A stretch of 64,000 nt of DNA from Planctomycetaceae bacterium (GTDB lineage Bacteria; Planctomycetota; Planctomycetia; Pirellulales; Thermoguttaceae). The DNA lies in assembly GCA_015062085.1 (NCBI GenBank), contig SUVI01000003.1, forward strand, positions 5,200 through 69,199, read 5' to 3'. Positions 1-9,294 of the stretch are shown here, one piece after another; positions within the stretch are counted from its first letter, which is position 1, and every line of letters starts with the position of its first letter. A program made the position numbers and the translations under genes. The notes under the pieces are model-generated. The model worked only from the letters and a program-made list of their open reading frames with translations. It was not told the DNA's origin and did no database searches.

Positions 1-154
1 GAAAATCGGTCCCTGAGGCAATTTCTGAAGCGGATCGGGAAACGGTTTCGGCTGCGGCGGCTCCAAGACCACGCGAAATCCCCAATACGCCAAACGTACT
101 GAACGCAGCCGCACTTCCGAGTGCCGCCGTAGAAAGAAAATGTCGTCGGTCCAT
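1..154 (-). CDS. N-terminus of a Tat-exported protein, partial
   Basis: Only the first 51 codons are in the window; the gene runs off the left edge. The start is ATG at 154, preceded by a GGGAG ribosome site. The protein opens with MDRRHFLSTAALGSAAA, a twin-arginine leader (RR followed by HFL and then an Ala-rich hydrophobic stretch), so it is expected to be exported folded through the Tat system. In planctomycetes this leader type is common on GFO/IDH/MocA oxidoreductases and DUF1501 proteins, but the catalytic part is not visible and I do not choose between them. It lies downstream of the GH13-like gene on the same strand. Confidence 0.75.
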   Translation of the reverse strand, partial: MDRRHFLSTAALGSAAAFSTFGVLGISRGLGAAAAETVSRSASEIASGTDF

Positions 155-186
155 AGTTTTCTCCCTGAGTTAAAGGTAGGTCAAAT

Positions 187-212
187 GTGCGGCATCACGA
201 CTTTTGCCGCAC
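187..212 (-). terminator. Intergenic hairpin between two minus-strand genes
   Basis: GTGCGGCA and TGCCGCAC form an 8-bp stem between the GH13-like gene and the Tat-leader gene. The T-run on the minus strand is poor, so it may be a weak terminator or an mRNA-stabilising hairpin. Nothing else is seen in 155-328. Confidence 0.35.
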
Positions 213-328
213 TGAAAAAAATCAAATTTCGTTCATCCGGTTCTGCTTTACGGGCAATGGGGGCTCGTGCGGTCAAGGTCTCCGATCCGGAATACCTTGA
301 CTTCCCTCCATCGCCCGCTTTTAAAAGG

Positions 329-3300
329 TCAGTGGATCTGAAACGTCCACTCAAAGTCCTGCGAAACCGGGACCGGGGCGTTCAGTTTTCCGTCAAAGAA
401 GCAGAGGAAAAAGTTCTTCCGATCCATAAAAATATTCGCGGGCAGACCGTGTGAAGATCCCGTGAACGTGACCGTGACCAGCGGAACACCGACCGCTTTC
501 AGGATCATTTCATCCGGCATCACGTCTCCATTTTTCGTCTGCCAGGCGCGTGCATTCAGTTCCTGCGGACGTTCCGAAACGATGGTCCGGCCATCCTTGC
601 GAAAATCGAATTCATCGATCGTTGGACTGTTGAGCATCCACGCAAGGAACGCCTCGGAAGCATTCTTTGCGTGCGGCGCATCAATCCGGGAACGCATCTT
701 GAGGGAGTCGGAGTCCCCAAGCGTGAATTCCGTCACGAAACTCACCGGCTGCGGCATCCGGCCAAAACGATCTTTTTTGCGGAGCCTTCCTTCAAAATGA
801 AGCCGAACGTCTCCATTTTCCAGCGTATCGAGACGCGCCCACGCCTCGACCTCATTAGAATTCAGGTACCGTTCGCCTTTCGTTCCAAAGCCGTAGTCCG
901 TGTAGAGGACCCCTTCGCTGAAAATCGTCCGTCCCGTCTTTTTCGACACAAAATTCTGAATGTGCCCAAAACGCGAAATGGTCATCGAAAAGAACGCATT
1001 TTCGAAAAAGTATCCGCCAGCCGTCGGACGCAGCGTAAAGTTCGTGTTCGGCACGCCGGAAGCCGATTCTGCCGCTGAACTCGCCGCCAGATCAGGCGTT
1101 CCCGCACTTGAGGTCCCAGGCACGATGGCGACCGTCCAGGCATTCGTCAGTTCTGCGTTGAGCGGAGCATTCAGCGAAACGGCTGCGGTGAGGACTTTGC
1201 GTCCCTCGCAGCGGTTCAGCCAGCGGACACGTGCGGGGATCTGCGTTTCGTCAAAGCAGAACGAGACGGCGGCATCCGACCACTCGGCCGACACGGACGC
1301 CTCGCGCCAAAGGGGCTGGTAAAAGGAATCGTAGAGGACGTCCAGTTCCAGCGGACGCCAGTAGATACTGTGCCGAGCATTTACGTCGATGGTTTTATCC
1401 GTGCGGTAGAAAAGCCGGTCACGCAGGATCCCTTCTGCCGTTCGGGCACTCCAGCCCCCCGCTTTCGGGCATGGGAAGTAAAGCGTGCAATCTTGCGGAG
1501 CCGGACCATTCAGCCACTCGGCGGAAAGAAGAAGACGGTCATTTTCCGCACGGTAGGTCAATCGGCATTCGACCGGACCGTACTTTTTCAGGAAAACGAG
1601 TTTCTTTTCATCTGACGAAATGCAGACTGCCGGAGAGTCCGCCGCCTGCGAGAAGACGGCCGTGCCAAGCAGTTCCTTTCCGTTTTGGGTCATGGAGGTC
1701 AAAAGTCCGGTCGTTCCATTGACGTACGCCTTCCATTCAGTCCCGGAAAGCATCAGCACATTCTCCGACGGTACCGCGCATTCCGGCGCCGATTCGAAAG
1801 CTGTGATGGACGGCGGGACGAAATCGACTTCACGCAGAGCGTAAACGTTGGCTCCGTACGGAGGGAGCGTCACGCGCACTTTTCCGTCCTGCACGGCGAT
1901 CCTGCGTCCCGGAAGCATTTCGGTCACGGTCTTCACGGCATCGCGTTCCATGCCGGGCAAGGCATTCACGTCAAGCTCAAAATCGATCGGCGTGTCGTTG
2001 AAATTGATGAAACCGACGGACCGCATTCCGTCTTTTTCGTATCCGACCGCCCAAACGCCGTCCGGTGCGGTGACTCCGAGGTAGTCAAAATTGGCGTTCT
2101 GCATCTCCGGAAGCGCCTTTCGGACCGCAAAAAGCCGGGCGTACGTCTCGATGTTTCCGACCTCCTGCCCCTGGTAGATGAGCGGGATCCCATCCGCCAT
2201 TGCCGTGAGCGCCACGACAGCCCGTGCAGCATTCACACCGTACCAGTACTGAGAACGGAGCGAGTCGTGGCTTTCGGAGTGACGCATTCGTAAAAGTCCC
2301 TTCATGCTTCCCATCTGGCACTCATGGAACCAGCGGCGGACGTTTTGGACGAATTCTTTCGGAGGATCCTGCCGAAGCGACTGGAAAACGTGATAGCACC
2401 CGGCAAAATCGTAAACTGCGTCGCTGACGCTCCCGAAGAAATCGTTTCCGACCTCCGCCAGAACGCCGCCGCGGACGGGACTTTCTTCCTTCACTCCCTC
2501 ACGAATGGCGCGCTGCATGTTGAAACCTGCCTGAAGTTTCGCGAAACTCGCACGGGCATACGGAATTTCAGGGTTCCAGTTCGGGATCTTTGACCCGGAG
2601 ACCGCGTCGATCCGGTAACCGTCCACGCCGTAGTTTTTCATGTAGTGTTTCGCGACGTTTTTCATGTACTCGCGCCACGTCGGCCAGTTGAAATCGAAGC
2701 ACCAGTAGTGGAACGTGGAGCCGTCTTCATCGTAAACGAGCCATTCCGGATGCTGTTTCGCGCGCTCAAATTCATTGCTCCCGCCATGCGGCACGCAATC
2801 CTGCATGACGTAAAATCCGAGTTCGTGCATTCTCTTCACCAGCGCACGGTACTCCTCGCCGGTCCCAAGTCCGTCCTGGAATCGGTAGTAATCCCGCGGC
2901 CAATAGATCCCGCGGTCTTCCAGAGGCAGCATCCAGACTGAGTTGAGGCCGGTCTCCGCGATGCGGTCCACGAACGGAACGGCAGCAGAAAAACCGCCGA
3001 GATCCTGCATATTGCTGCCGATCGAGCCTCCGGGATGGAACGAGTAGAGAAGGAGTTTCTGAAAGACTTCCGGCCGGTCTTTCGGCACAGTCCGTCCAAG
3101 ACGCTCAAAGCAGCCATGCACGCTGTTCAGAGCCGCCTCACCGTCTCCCGCAAAAAACGCAAGGTACGTCGTCCCAAGTTCCTGCACATCGCCGGGTCGG
3201 ATCCGCCCCATAATGTTGAAGATCTGCGTGACCTGCACGCCGGTCTTTTCACCGGTCTTTTCACCAGAATTTTCACCGGTCTTTTCACCGGTCTTTTCAC

Positions 3301-4048
3301 CAGAATTTTCGGTGCCAGCGGCAGTTTGTGCTTCATGCGGGATCATCTTCCGGGCAAATTCGGTCCCGCCCTGATCCATCATCGGATCGGCATGGTCGTG
3401 AATGAAGATCAGAGAGCAGTCTTTCGCCAGCTGCACGATCCCCGGTCGGTCCCAGGCACTCCGTTTTCCATCCATTTCCGCGATCGTATGCTTCTGCGGA
3501 GGAAACTGCCCCGGCGTGAAGAAATACGCGCCGTCCTCGCAAAGAAACGTTGGAAAACGCCACCAGAAAGCGCGGATCTTGATCTCTTCTCCGCCGTTCC
3601 AGGAAAGTTTCACTTTTCGCCCGAGCATTTTTTTCCCGGAATCCCAAAACCAGGTCAGCGAGACAGTCCACCCGCCCGTTCGGTAGCGTAAAATGACGGT
3701 CTGCGGATCCGGCTGCTCAAGTCCAAGAAATTCCGTATCGTTCCACGCGATCCACTTCTGGTTCGTCGTCTCCTTCTCGCCCTGACTGATGTCGAACGGC
3801 ATGAAAGAGTCTCCTTCCGGAACTAACGTTTTTCCTTGAAATTCCAGTCTCAGGATCCCGCCGGTCTCCGAATCAAAATCAACTCGGACACCGCTGCCAT
3901 CCTTTTCAGCCGCACTTTCTATACCGGTTTCGGCTTCGGACCCACCGGAAGAACGCAGCGACACCGTCTCGCCAAACGCAGACGAAACCATCCAGCCAAG
4001 ACACAAACTCAGTAAAAATGCAAAACCAAATTTGACTCTGAATTTCAT
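329..4048 (-). CDS. Secreted GH13-like alpha-amylase family protein
   Basis: Large secreted glycosidase-like protein of 1239 aa. I start it at ATG 4048, after a GGAGG site, rather than at 4141, because this gives a clean signal peptide (MKFRVKFGFAFLLSLCLGW and an Ala-Phe-Gly cleavage region). A TIM-barrel section near residues 350-650 carries the GH13 signatures: GYRIDAV around 476 (nucleophile Asp), LAEVG around 532 (acid/base Glu) and ESHDS around 594 (His-Asp). Region I is degenerate (QDCVPHGG rather than DxxxNH). A beta-sandwich-like region precedes the barrel, and about 550 residues of unassigned sequence follow it. A GEKT/GENS 12-bp minisatellite sits at 3240-3310. It probably cleaves alpha-glucan-like substrates outside the cytoplasm; exact specificity is unknown. 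Confidence 0.8.
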   Translation of the reverse strand: MKFRVKFGFAFLLSLCLGWMVSSAFGETVSLRSSGGSEAETGIESAAEKDGSGVRVDFDSETGGILRLEFQGKTLVPEGDSFMPFDISQGEKETTNQKWIAWNDTEFLGLEQPDPQTVILRYRTGGWTVSLTWFWDSGKKMLGRKVKLSWNGGEEIKIRAFWWRFPTFLCEDGAYFFTPGQFPPQKHTIAEMDGKRSAWDRPGIVQLAKDCSLIFIHDHADPMMDQGGTEFARKMIPHEAQTAAGTENSGEKTGEKTGENSGEKTGEKTGVQVTQIFNIMGRIRPGDVQELGTTYLAFFAGDGEAALNSVHGCFERLGRTVPKDRPEVFQKLLLYSFHPGGSIGSNMQDLGGFSAAVPFVDRIAETGLNSVWMLPLEDRGIYWPRDYYRFQDGLGTGEEYRALVKRMHELGFYVMQDCVPHGGSNEFERAKQHPEWLVYDEDGSTFHYWCFDFNWPTWREYMKNVAKHYMKNYGVDGYRIDAVSGSKIPNWNPEIPYARASFAKLQAGFNMQRAIREGVKEESPVRGGVLAEVGNDFFGSVSDAVYDFAGCYHVFQSLRQDPPKEFVQNVRRWFHECQMGSMKGLLRMRHSESHDSLRSQYWYGVNAARAVVALTAMADGIPLIYQGQEVGNIETYARLFAVRKALPEMQNANFDYLGVTAPDGVWAVGYEKDGMRSVGFINFNDTPIDFELDVNALPGMERDAVKTVTEMLPGRRIAVQDGKVRVTLPPYGANVYALREVDFVPPSITAFESAPECAVPSENVLMLSGTEWKAYVNGTTGLLTSMTQNGKELLGTAVFSQAADSPAVCISSDEKKLVFLKKYGPVECRLTYRAENDRLLLSAEWLNGPAPQDCTLYFPCPKAGGWSARTAEGILRDRLFYRTDKTIDVNARHSIYWRPLELDVLYDSFYQPLWREASVSAEWSDAAVSFCFDETQIPARVRWLNRCEGRKVLTAAVSLNAPLNAELTNAWTVAIVPGTSSAGTPDLAASSAAESASGVPNTNFTLRPTAGGYFFENAFFSMTISRFGHIQNFVSKKTGRTIFSEGVLYTDYGFGTKGERYLNSNEVEAWARLDTLENGDVRLHFEGRLRKKDRFGRMPQPVSFVTEFTLGDSDSLKMRSRIDAPHAKNASEAFLAWMLNSPTIDEFDFRKDGRTIVSERPQELNARAWQTKNGDVMPDEMILKAVGVPLVTVTFTGSSHGLPANIFMDRKNFFLCFFDGKLNAPVPVSQDFEWTFQIH

Positions 4049-4122
4049 CAAAATTTCCTCCGGAGGGACCGTTTTTTCATATTTCTTCGTAAAAATGCGT
4101 AAATTTTTCTTCACACATTCCC

Positions 4123-4150
4123 AGTATAGCATAGATCCCAAAAAAGTAAA
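4123..4150 (-). promoter_or_regulatory. Sigma70-type promoter for the GH13-like gene
   Basis: On the minus strand, TTTACT, a 16-bp spacer and TATACT preceded by TGC (extended -10). Transcription would start near 4116, giving a leader of about 70 nt before the chosen ATG at 4048. This supports the shorter start. Confidence 0.6.
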
Positions 4151-4212
4151 GGGTTTCCCGAAATCACGGAAATAAAAAATTTCGTTCGCGCATTTGATTC
4201 CGTTCTTTTGTA

Positions 4213-4622
4213 GCTCTTCCGGAAAGTGCGTACCAGCCCGGCCGCGATTTTACTACTGAGAGCGCAGTAGAGACACTGAAACTGAAACACACTGAAAAGA
4301 AAACTGAAAAGAAAACTGAAAAGAAAACTGAAAAGAAAACTGAAAAGAAAACTGAAAAGAAAACTGAAAAGAAAACTGAAAAGAAAACTGAAAAGAAAAC
4401 TGAAAAGAAAACTGAAAAGAAAGAGGAAAAGTGGCAGTGACGCGCCCTGACACGAATTTTCACGGAAAATATGAAAAAGACACGAAATAGATTTTAAAAA
4501 ATTTTAAAAATATTTCGCGAGATCCGCATTTTTTCATGCTTTTCGTGTTCCCTTTTCTGTGTGACTCTGTGAGTTTTCAGTGTCTTCAGCGGTGTAACTG
4601 GTACGCAGTTCCCGGATGCACC
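4213..4622 (+). repeat. Dispersed palindromic repeat, copy A, with 12-bp array
   Basis: First of nine copies of an intergenic repeat. It starts with GCTCTTCCGGAAAGTGCG and ends with the near-complement GGTACGCAGTTCCCGGATG. Inside are the family's landmarks: TTTACTACTGAGAGCGCAG, CTGACACGAATTTTCACG, an AT-rich centre (TTTTAAAAAATTTTAAAA) and GTGAGTTTTCAGTGTCTTCAG. This copy is longer than the others because a 12-bp unit (GAAAACTGAAAA) is repeated about eleven times at 4290-4425. Open frames here are repeat artefacts. Confidence 0.85.
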
Positions 4623-4698
4623 TCTTTTTTCTGATCAGGATCCCGAAAAATGCCTCCTTTTCATTCGCTCTTCCTTTCATTTTCATTCGCATTCCAGC

Positions 4699-7020
4699 TC
4701 ACTCCTCATTCCCCGGATCATCCTCACGAAAACGCAGTTTCGCCCGGAAATATCCGCATCCGGACGTTCCGACGACGATCTCATTCGGCAAAAATGGGTC
4801 GAACGCGACACATTCCGCACGGCGTGTCGGCAGTCCATCGGCGAGCACGTGCCAGGTTTTACCGTCATCCAGCGAGATCTGGACCGCCTGGCACCGAATG
4901 TGGTCATGGTACGGATGGTCCGTCGAAGCGAGCAGGATCCGTTCTGGACCTGCGGGATCCACGGCCGGCATGACCGCGCACGATTCCGGATCTTTCAGTA
5001 AATGCGTCCAGCGGCATTCCTCCGGAGCGTTCGGATCGAAACGCCACAGACCGCCTTCATGAACCGGAGCCTTGAACGCCGCCAGCAGAACACGTCCGCG
5101 ACGATCCGCACAAATGCGTCCTGCGTTTTTGGGACCTCCGAGGAAGGTGAGGTCTTTTCCGTTTCGGGTCATCCAGAGCCCCTTCTTTCCAGAGACGAAA
5201 AAAGTCCGCTCTTTTCCCGGCACTGCCGCGATCCATCCGAAAGAGTCTTCCTCGTTCAGGAGCGTCCATTTTCGGCCGCCGTTCCGCGAATGAAAGAGTT
5301 TCCCGCAGAAAACGACCCAGACTTTTTCCGAATCGGACGGCGAAACGAAGATCCCCTTCGCCGTGCCGGAATTTCCATCCGGCAGTCCGCTTCCTTCGAC
5401 AGCCAGCGGAGTCCATGGTCCAGACTGGTTCAGTCCGCCTTTCAGGACATTTCCGGAATTTCCACCCTGTCCCGTCGTAACGTAGACCGTCCCATCCTTC
5501 GCGAAGCTCGCGCAGTTCCCGCCACCCCAAGCTCCCGGTTTCTGCCCGTGGTACGACCAGGTCTTCATGAAATCATTCGATTCCCAGCACTTTCCTGCAT
5601 CCATCGCGAGAAGAAGGCTCCGCCCTTCGTGGTACGGGTCAAAATGAGATCCGATCGAACAGAGGCCGGAATATCCGCGTCCTTTCCACGTCCAGTCCGT
5701 TCCGTCCTTCACCTGAATGCTCGTCAGGTCAGTCCAGTTTTCTCCGCCGTCAAAGGAGGCCAGGATGAACTCCGCTCCTGCGCCGTAGACCACATTTTCA
5801 TTTTGAGGATCCACGCTCAAGACCGTCACGCCGTAGCCGCTTGGATACGCCGTCTTGACAGGACGCCGAACGCCGTTCCACGGATCTTCCAGAATGACCC
5901 GCCACGAATCGCCTCCGTCGTCCGAGCGGTAAAATCTCGCTCCGTTCCACCCGGAATCGTTCGCGTAGAGGACTTTCGGAGCCGACGGACAGACGCAAAA
6001 TGCCTTGAATCGCGCCGAAAGATTGGGATCCGGCGTCGCGTGCAGTTTCAGACCATTCAGGCACGGCTTCCACGTTCTGCCTCCGTCCTCCGAGCGAAAG
6101 ATCCCGCCAGGAAGACAGTTCGCAGGCGTTCCGTCCTCATTTTTCTGCGGGCAGGCATTCAGGCTGACCCAAAAGACGTTCGGATCTTTCGGGTGCGCCG
6201 CGACACGTTCCACGTACCCGTGCGGCAGACCCGAGTTTGCCGGCTCCCACGTTTTCCCGCCATCTGCACTTCGGAAAACGCCCGTTTTGGAAACACCAGC
6301 CAAAATGATCTCCGACGAACCGGACGCAAAGACCGCGCTCACGATGTTTTTTTCGAGGGACGAGAGCTTCTTCCAGTTTTCTCCTCCGTCCCGGCTTTCC
6401 CAGACCGCTCCCCAAAGCGTTTCTTTTCCGGGAGAACTCCACTCCCTGCTGGAACCTCCGACGGCGATCAGATGCTCCGGATCATTCGGGTCGAAAAGCA
6501 CTTTCTCGATCGGTGCCGAGTAAGAGTACTTCGCGATAGGGGGAAATTCGCCGCCGCGCTTTTCGGTCCAGGTCTTCCCGCCGTCCTCACTCCGATACGG
6601 ACCACTCATCGTTCCGGCCCACACGACGTTCGGTTTTTCCGGATGAAACGTCGTGTCCCCGATCTCCGTCGAGAGAAAACCGAAGACCGGCTCCCAGCTC
6701 TCACCGCGATCCCGTGAAAGTCCGATCGAAAGCAAGTCGCCGCCGACCAAGAGATGCCGTCCATCAAATGGCGAGACCTGAACGGACGTCATCCAGCCGC
6801 CGCAGCCGGGTTCCCGAACCGGTTCCCATTTCGCAAAAGGAGTCTGTGCCTGAAGCGTCGGCATCCAGAAAAAGACGCCCGCCCAAAACGAAAAGTAAAG
6901 CAGAGACATCCCAAGCCAAAGCCGCAAAAATCGCAAGTCTGCGGAAGTTTTTCTGAATGTGTGCATTAAAAAATCATGAAACCGGGCAAAAAAAGACCAA
7001 AATACACGTGATCCTTTCAT
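4699..7020 (-). CDS. Secreted BNR/GH74-like beta-propeller protein
   Basis: A 773-aa protein whose start at 7020 has an AGGAG site. An N-terminal hydrophobic segment around residues 35-58 ends in LQAQT and should act as a signal peptide or anchor. The body is made of repeated propeller blades with the Asp-box pattern SxDGGxxW: RSEDGGKTW, RSADGGKTW, RSEDGGRTW, RSDDGGDSW and SRNGGRKW are visible. That pattern occurs in sialidases, GH74 xyloglucanases and related photosystem-stability-like propellers. I cannot see a full sialidase active-site set (no FRIP motif), so I call a secreted propeller, possibly a glycosidase. It lies next to the GH13-like gene with a repeat between. Confidence 0.75.
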   Translation of the reverse strand: MKGSRVFWSFFARFHDFLMHTFRKTSADLRFLRLWLGMSLLYFSFWAGVFFWMPTLQAQTPFAKWEPVREPGCGGWMTSVQVSPFDGRHLLVGGDLLSIGLSRDRGESWEPVFGFLSTEIGDTTFHPEKPNVVWAGTMSGPYRSEDGGKTWTEKRGGEFPPIAKYSYSAPIEKVLFDPNDPEHLIAVGGSSREWSSPGKETLWGAVWESRDGGENWKKLSSLEKNIVSAVFASGSSEIILAGVSKTGVFRSADGGKTWEPANSGLPHGYVERVAAHPKDPNVFWVSLNACPQKNEDGTPANCLPGGIFRSEDGGRTWKPCLNGLKLHATPDPNLSARFKAFCVCPSAPKVLYANDSGWNGARFYRSDDGGDSWRVILEDPWNGVRRPVKTAYPSGYGVTVLSVDPQNENVVYGAGAEFILASFDGGENWTDLTSIQVKDGTDWTWKGRGYSGLCSIGSHFDPYHEGRSLLLAMDAGKCWESNDFMKTWSYHGQKPGAWGGGNCASFAKDGTVYVTTGQGGNSGNVLKGGLNQSGPWTPLAVEGSGLPDGNSGTAKGIFVSPSDSEKVWVVFCGKLFHSRNGGRKWTLLNEEDSFGWIAAVPGKERTFFVSGKKGLWMTRNGKDLTFLGGPKNAGRICADRRGRVLLAAFKAPVHEGGLWRFDPNAPEECRWTHLLKDPESCAVMPAVDPAGPERILLASTDHPYHDHIRCQAVQISLDDGKTWHVLADGLPTRRAECVAFDPFLPNEIVVGTSGCGYFRAKLRFREDDPGNEE

Positions 7021-7103
7021 GAAAATCTCCTGAAACGGGATAAAAAACGGCGGGAAGGCAGGAAAACAGGGCCGGGATCAGCAAAATGTCCAAACTCTTT
7101 TCC

Positions 7104-7132
7104 ATTTTAGCATACGGTCCTTTTCGTGTCAA
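7104..7132 (-). promoter_or_regulatory. Sigma70-type promoter for the propeller gene
   Basis: Minus strand TTGACA, 17-bp spacer, TAAAAT. The leader to the ATG at 7020 would be about 75 nt. Confidence 0.75.
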
Positions 7133-7232
7133 GTACCGTCCTTCAAACATTCCGATAATCATTCTGATAAACATTCCGGAGGCTTTTCCACAGCACTTCC
7201 GCCTGAAGTTTGATTTTTTTGTTTACCGGACC

Positions 7233-7260
7233 TTGAAAAAAAGTCATTCTATGGTAAAAT
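7233..7260 (+). promoter_or_regulatory. Promoter for ksgA
   Basis: TTGAAA, 16-bp spacer, TAAAAT, with a TGG just upstream of the -10. It is divergent from the promoter of the neighbouring propeller gene and about 70 nt before the ksgA start. Confidence 0.6.
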
Positions 7261-7334
7261 AGAGTGCATTCGTTAGAGAAACTTTTTCACGAAAGGAAAA
7301 CCGTCGGTCACAGACCCGCGGGAAATGAGATTTT

Positions 7335-8270
7335 ATGCAGGACCAGACACTCAAATTTTTACTTCGCCGTTTCGAGGAAGCGGGAATTTCACCGAAGCAC
7401 AAACTGGGACAGAATTTCCTCATGGACCAGAACCTTCTGAAGCTGGTAGTACGCAGTGCCGACATCCAGCCAACGGACATCATTCTGGAGGTCGGGACCG
7501 GAACGGGCGGGCTGACGGTGCAGATGGCGCCGCTAGCGCGTCACGTTTTGACGGTGGAACTGGATCCCCAGCTTTTCCAGCTCGCCGGCGAAGAGCTTTT
7601 CTCGTGTGAAAACGTCACGATGCTGAATCAGGACATTCTCAAGAACAAAAACCGCCTGAATCCGGCCGTCATGGAGCAGATCGAGGCGCTGCGGGCACAG
7701 TATCCCGATGCGGATCTGAAACTCGTGGCGAATTTGCCGTACAGTGTCGCGACCCCCATCATGACGAACCTGCTCGCACTTCCGGATCCACCGAAATCCA
7801 TGACGGTCCTGATCCAGAAAGAGGTCGGCGAGCGCATGATGGCAGAGCCGAACACGAAAGATTACGGCGCGCTTTCCCTTTGGTGTCAGTGTCAGGCGGA
7901 TGTCCGGATCGTGCGCATCATTCCGCCGGGAGTCTTTTTCCCGCCGCCCAAAGTCTACTCTGCCATCGTTCACCTTGAGTACCGGTCGGAGAAACGTGCG
8001 AAAGTTACCGACCTGCACCGATGGCATGAATTCATCCGCGCAATGTTCTTCCATCGCCGAAAGTTCCTCCGCAGCGAGCTGATCTCCTGCTTCAAGAATC
8101 AGCTGGGAAAATCCGACGTGGATCTCATTCTCGACAAAATGGGTCTCAAACCGGAAACGCGTGCCGAGCAGCTGGATCTAGAGACGATGCTGAAACTCTG
8201 CGACACGAGCTACGAGATCGCCGAGGCTAAAAAGAACGCCGGACCCGCGGATCACGTACCGGTCCGCTAA
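7335..8270 (+). CDS. ksgA: 16S rRNA adenine dimethyltransferase KsgA/RsmA
   Basis: Dimethylates two adjacent adenines near the 3' end of 16S rRNA, using S-adenosylmethionine, during small-subunit maturation in the cytoplasm. The 311-aa length is slightly above the usual 270-290. The family landmarks are present: LGQNFLMD near residue 24, the SAM-binding loop EVGTGTGGLT at 52-61, and the catalytic NLPYSVATP at 133-141. The ribosome site is weak, so the start is chosen by the family N-terminus. A hairpin terminator follows at 8316. Confidence 0.95.
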   Translation: MQDQTLKFLLRRFEEAGISPKHKLGQNFLMDQNLLKLVVRSADIQPTDIILEVGTGTGGLTVQMAPLARHVLTVELDPQLFQLAGEELFSCENVTMLNQDILKNKNRLNPAVMEQIEALRAQYPDADLKLVANLPYSVATPIMTNLLALPDPPKSMTVLIQKEVGERMMAEPNTKDYGALSLWCQCQADVRIVRIIPPGVFFPPPKVYSAIVHLEYRSEKRAKVTDLHRWHEFIRAMFFHRRKFLRSELISCFKNQLGKSDVDLILDKMGLKPETRAEQLDLETMLKLCDTSYEIAEAKKNAGPADHVPVR

Positions 8271-8315
8271 GCAGTCTTTCGCGGTAAAAGCAGGACATGC
8301 GAGTGGAAAAGACGC

Positions 8316-8356
8316 AAAAAACGGGAACTTCAGATTTTTTTGAAGCTCCCGTTTTT
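8316..8356. terminator. Bidirectional terminator between ksgA and the lipoprotein gene
   Basis: AAACGGGAACTTCA pairs with TGAAGCTCCCGTTTTT, with A- and T-runs on either side, so it can stop both converging genes. Confidence 0.85.
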
Positions 8357-8389
8357 CATGCAATGTTTGGGGTCGTTGATCCGTTTCGG

Positions 8390-9064
8390 TCAGAAATCGA
8401 CTTCAAACCGACTGTAGGGTACGAACTGCTTGCTGATGTAGTTGCCGAGACGCAGAATGTACTCACGCTGGAAATCAAATTCACTTTTGTCGGTCGCGGA
8501 GACCACGTTATTTCGCGGGTAAATGTACTCGGCAAGCGAATCCGGCTGGTAGACGATATCGCCGGTCTTCACGTCGATGAGCTGGACGTTCACGTTTGCG
8601 TGTCCCTGCCAGACGTTGGTCCCTGCGATATGATTGTATCCGAGCAGATCCACCGCGACGACCTGATCCGCCCCAACAGCCTTTCCGATCTCAACAAAAT
8701 CGGTCTCTGCGTGCATTCCGTCGCTGTACTCCTGGATCCGGTCATGCGGAATGAGGGTGATCTTCTCGCGTTTCTTTTTCTTGAAATTCTTAAGTCCCAA
8801 TCCGATCTTCACATTCAAAACGCGCGCCAGTTCATTGGAAACGTCCCCGTACTGGTAGGTCGTAGATGCTCTCGGACGGACGATGACAGCAACTTTACCT
8901 TCCATCTCCATACACGGAGGATCAAGATTATCGCCTTTGATTCCGTGTATTAAAACCCCAAGTGCCTGCCCGCATCCGGTCACACACGTGAGGCAGAGTG
9001 CCGCCAAAAGGAAAAAACAAAGGGAACGGCGTCCCAAAACAAAACGTGAAGCGGAAGGATCCAT
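8390..9064 (-). CDS. Predicted outer-surface lipoprotein, unknown function
   Basis: A 224-aa protein with a lipoprotein signal: a basic start, a hydrophobic run (residues 14-26) and lipobox LTCVTGCG, the Cys at about 31 being the likely acylation site. The rest is soluble, with a predicted alternating alpha/beta region and a KKKKRE patch in the middle. Residues around VGADQVVAVDLLGYN and VNVQLIDVKTGDIVY resemble the GNA1162/CsgG-type fold of small lipoproteins that build periplasmic assemblies, but I cannot confirm that family. It is transcribed convergently with ksgA. Confidence 0.7.
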   Translation of the reverse strand: MDPSASRFVLGRRSLCFFLLAALCLTCVTGCGQALGVLIHGIKGDNLDPPCMEMEGKVAVIVRPRASTTYQYGDVSNELARVLNVKIGLGLKNFKKKKREKITLIPHDRIQEYSDGMHAETDFVEIGKAVGADQVVAVDLLGYNHIAGTNVWQGHANVNVQLIDVKTGDIVYQPDSLAEYIYPRNNVVSATDKSEFDFQREYILRLGNYISKQFVPYSRFEVDF

Positions 9065-9146
9065 GGAAATTCCTCAACCTAACTGGAACACGAAGTCCGA
9101 AACGCACGAACTTCTTCCTGCTTTCCAAAAAAACACTGTACGTATC

Positions 9147-9175
9147 ACTTTAGCAAAATTTCCCATTCCCCGCAA
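9147..9175 (-). promoter_or_regulatory. Possible promoter for the lipoprotein gene
   Basis: Minus strand TTGCGG, 17-bp spacer, TAAAGT, about 85 nt upstream of the start at 9064. Confidence 0.45.
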
Positions 9176-9245
9176 TAGCATTTTCGTTTTTTGGAGCACA
9201 AAAGGAGGCACAAAAGCCCAATTTTCCGAAAAAATTTCCCGGCTC

Positions 9246-9273
9246 TTGAAAAAAATCTGAAATATGGTATAAT
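9246..9273 (+). promoter_or_regulatory. Strong promoter reading into repeat B and the topoisomerase gene
   Basis: TTGAAA, 16-bp spacer, TATAAT (preceded by TGG). It lies only about 20 bp before repeat B, and the next gene starts at 9750, so the repeat and the 16-bp array would form a leader of nearly 480 nt. Confidence 0.65.
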
Positions 9274-9294
9274 CGGCAGCGAGATTTGAATTTT

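Noticed and set aside
4164..4463. Repeat-rich small frames on the minus strand (FFSVFFSV-type proteins)
   Set aside because: They are translations of the 12-bp array inside repeat A, with no ribosome site and no family.
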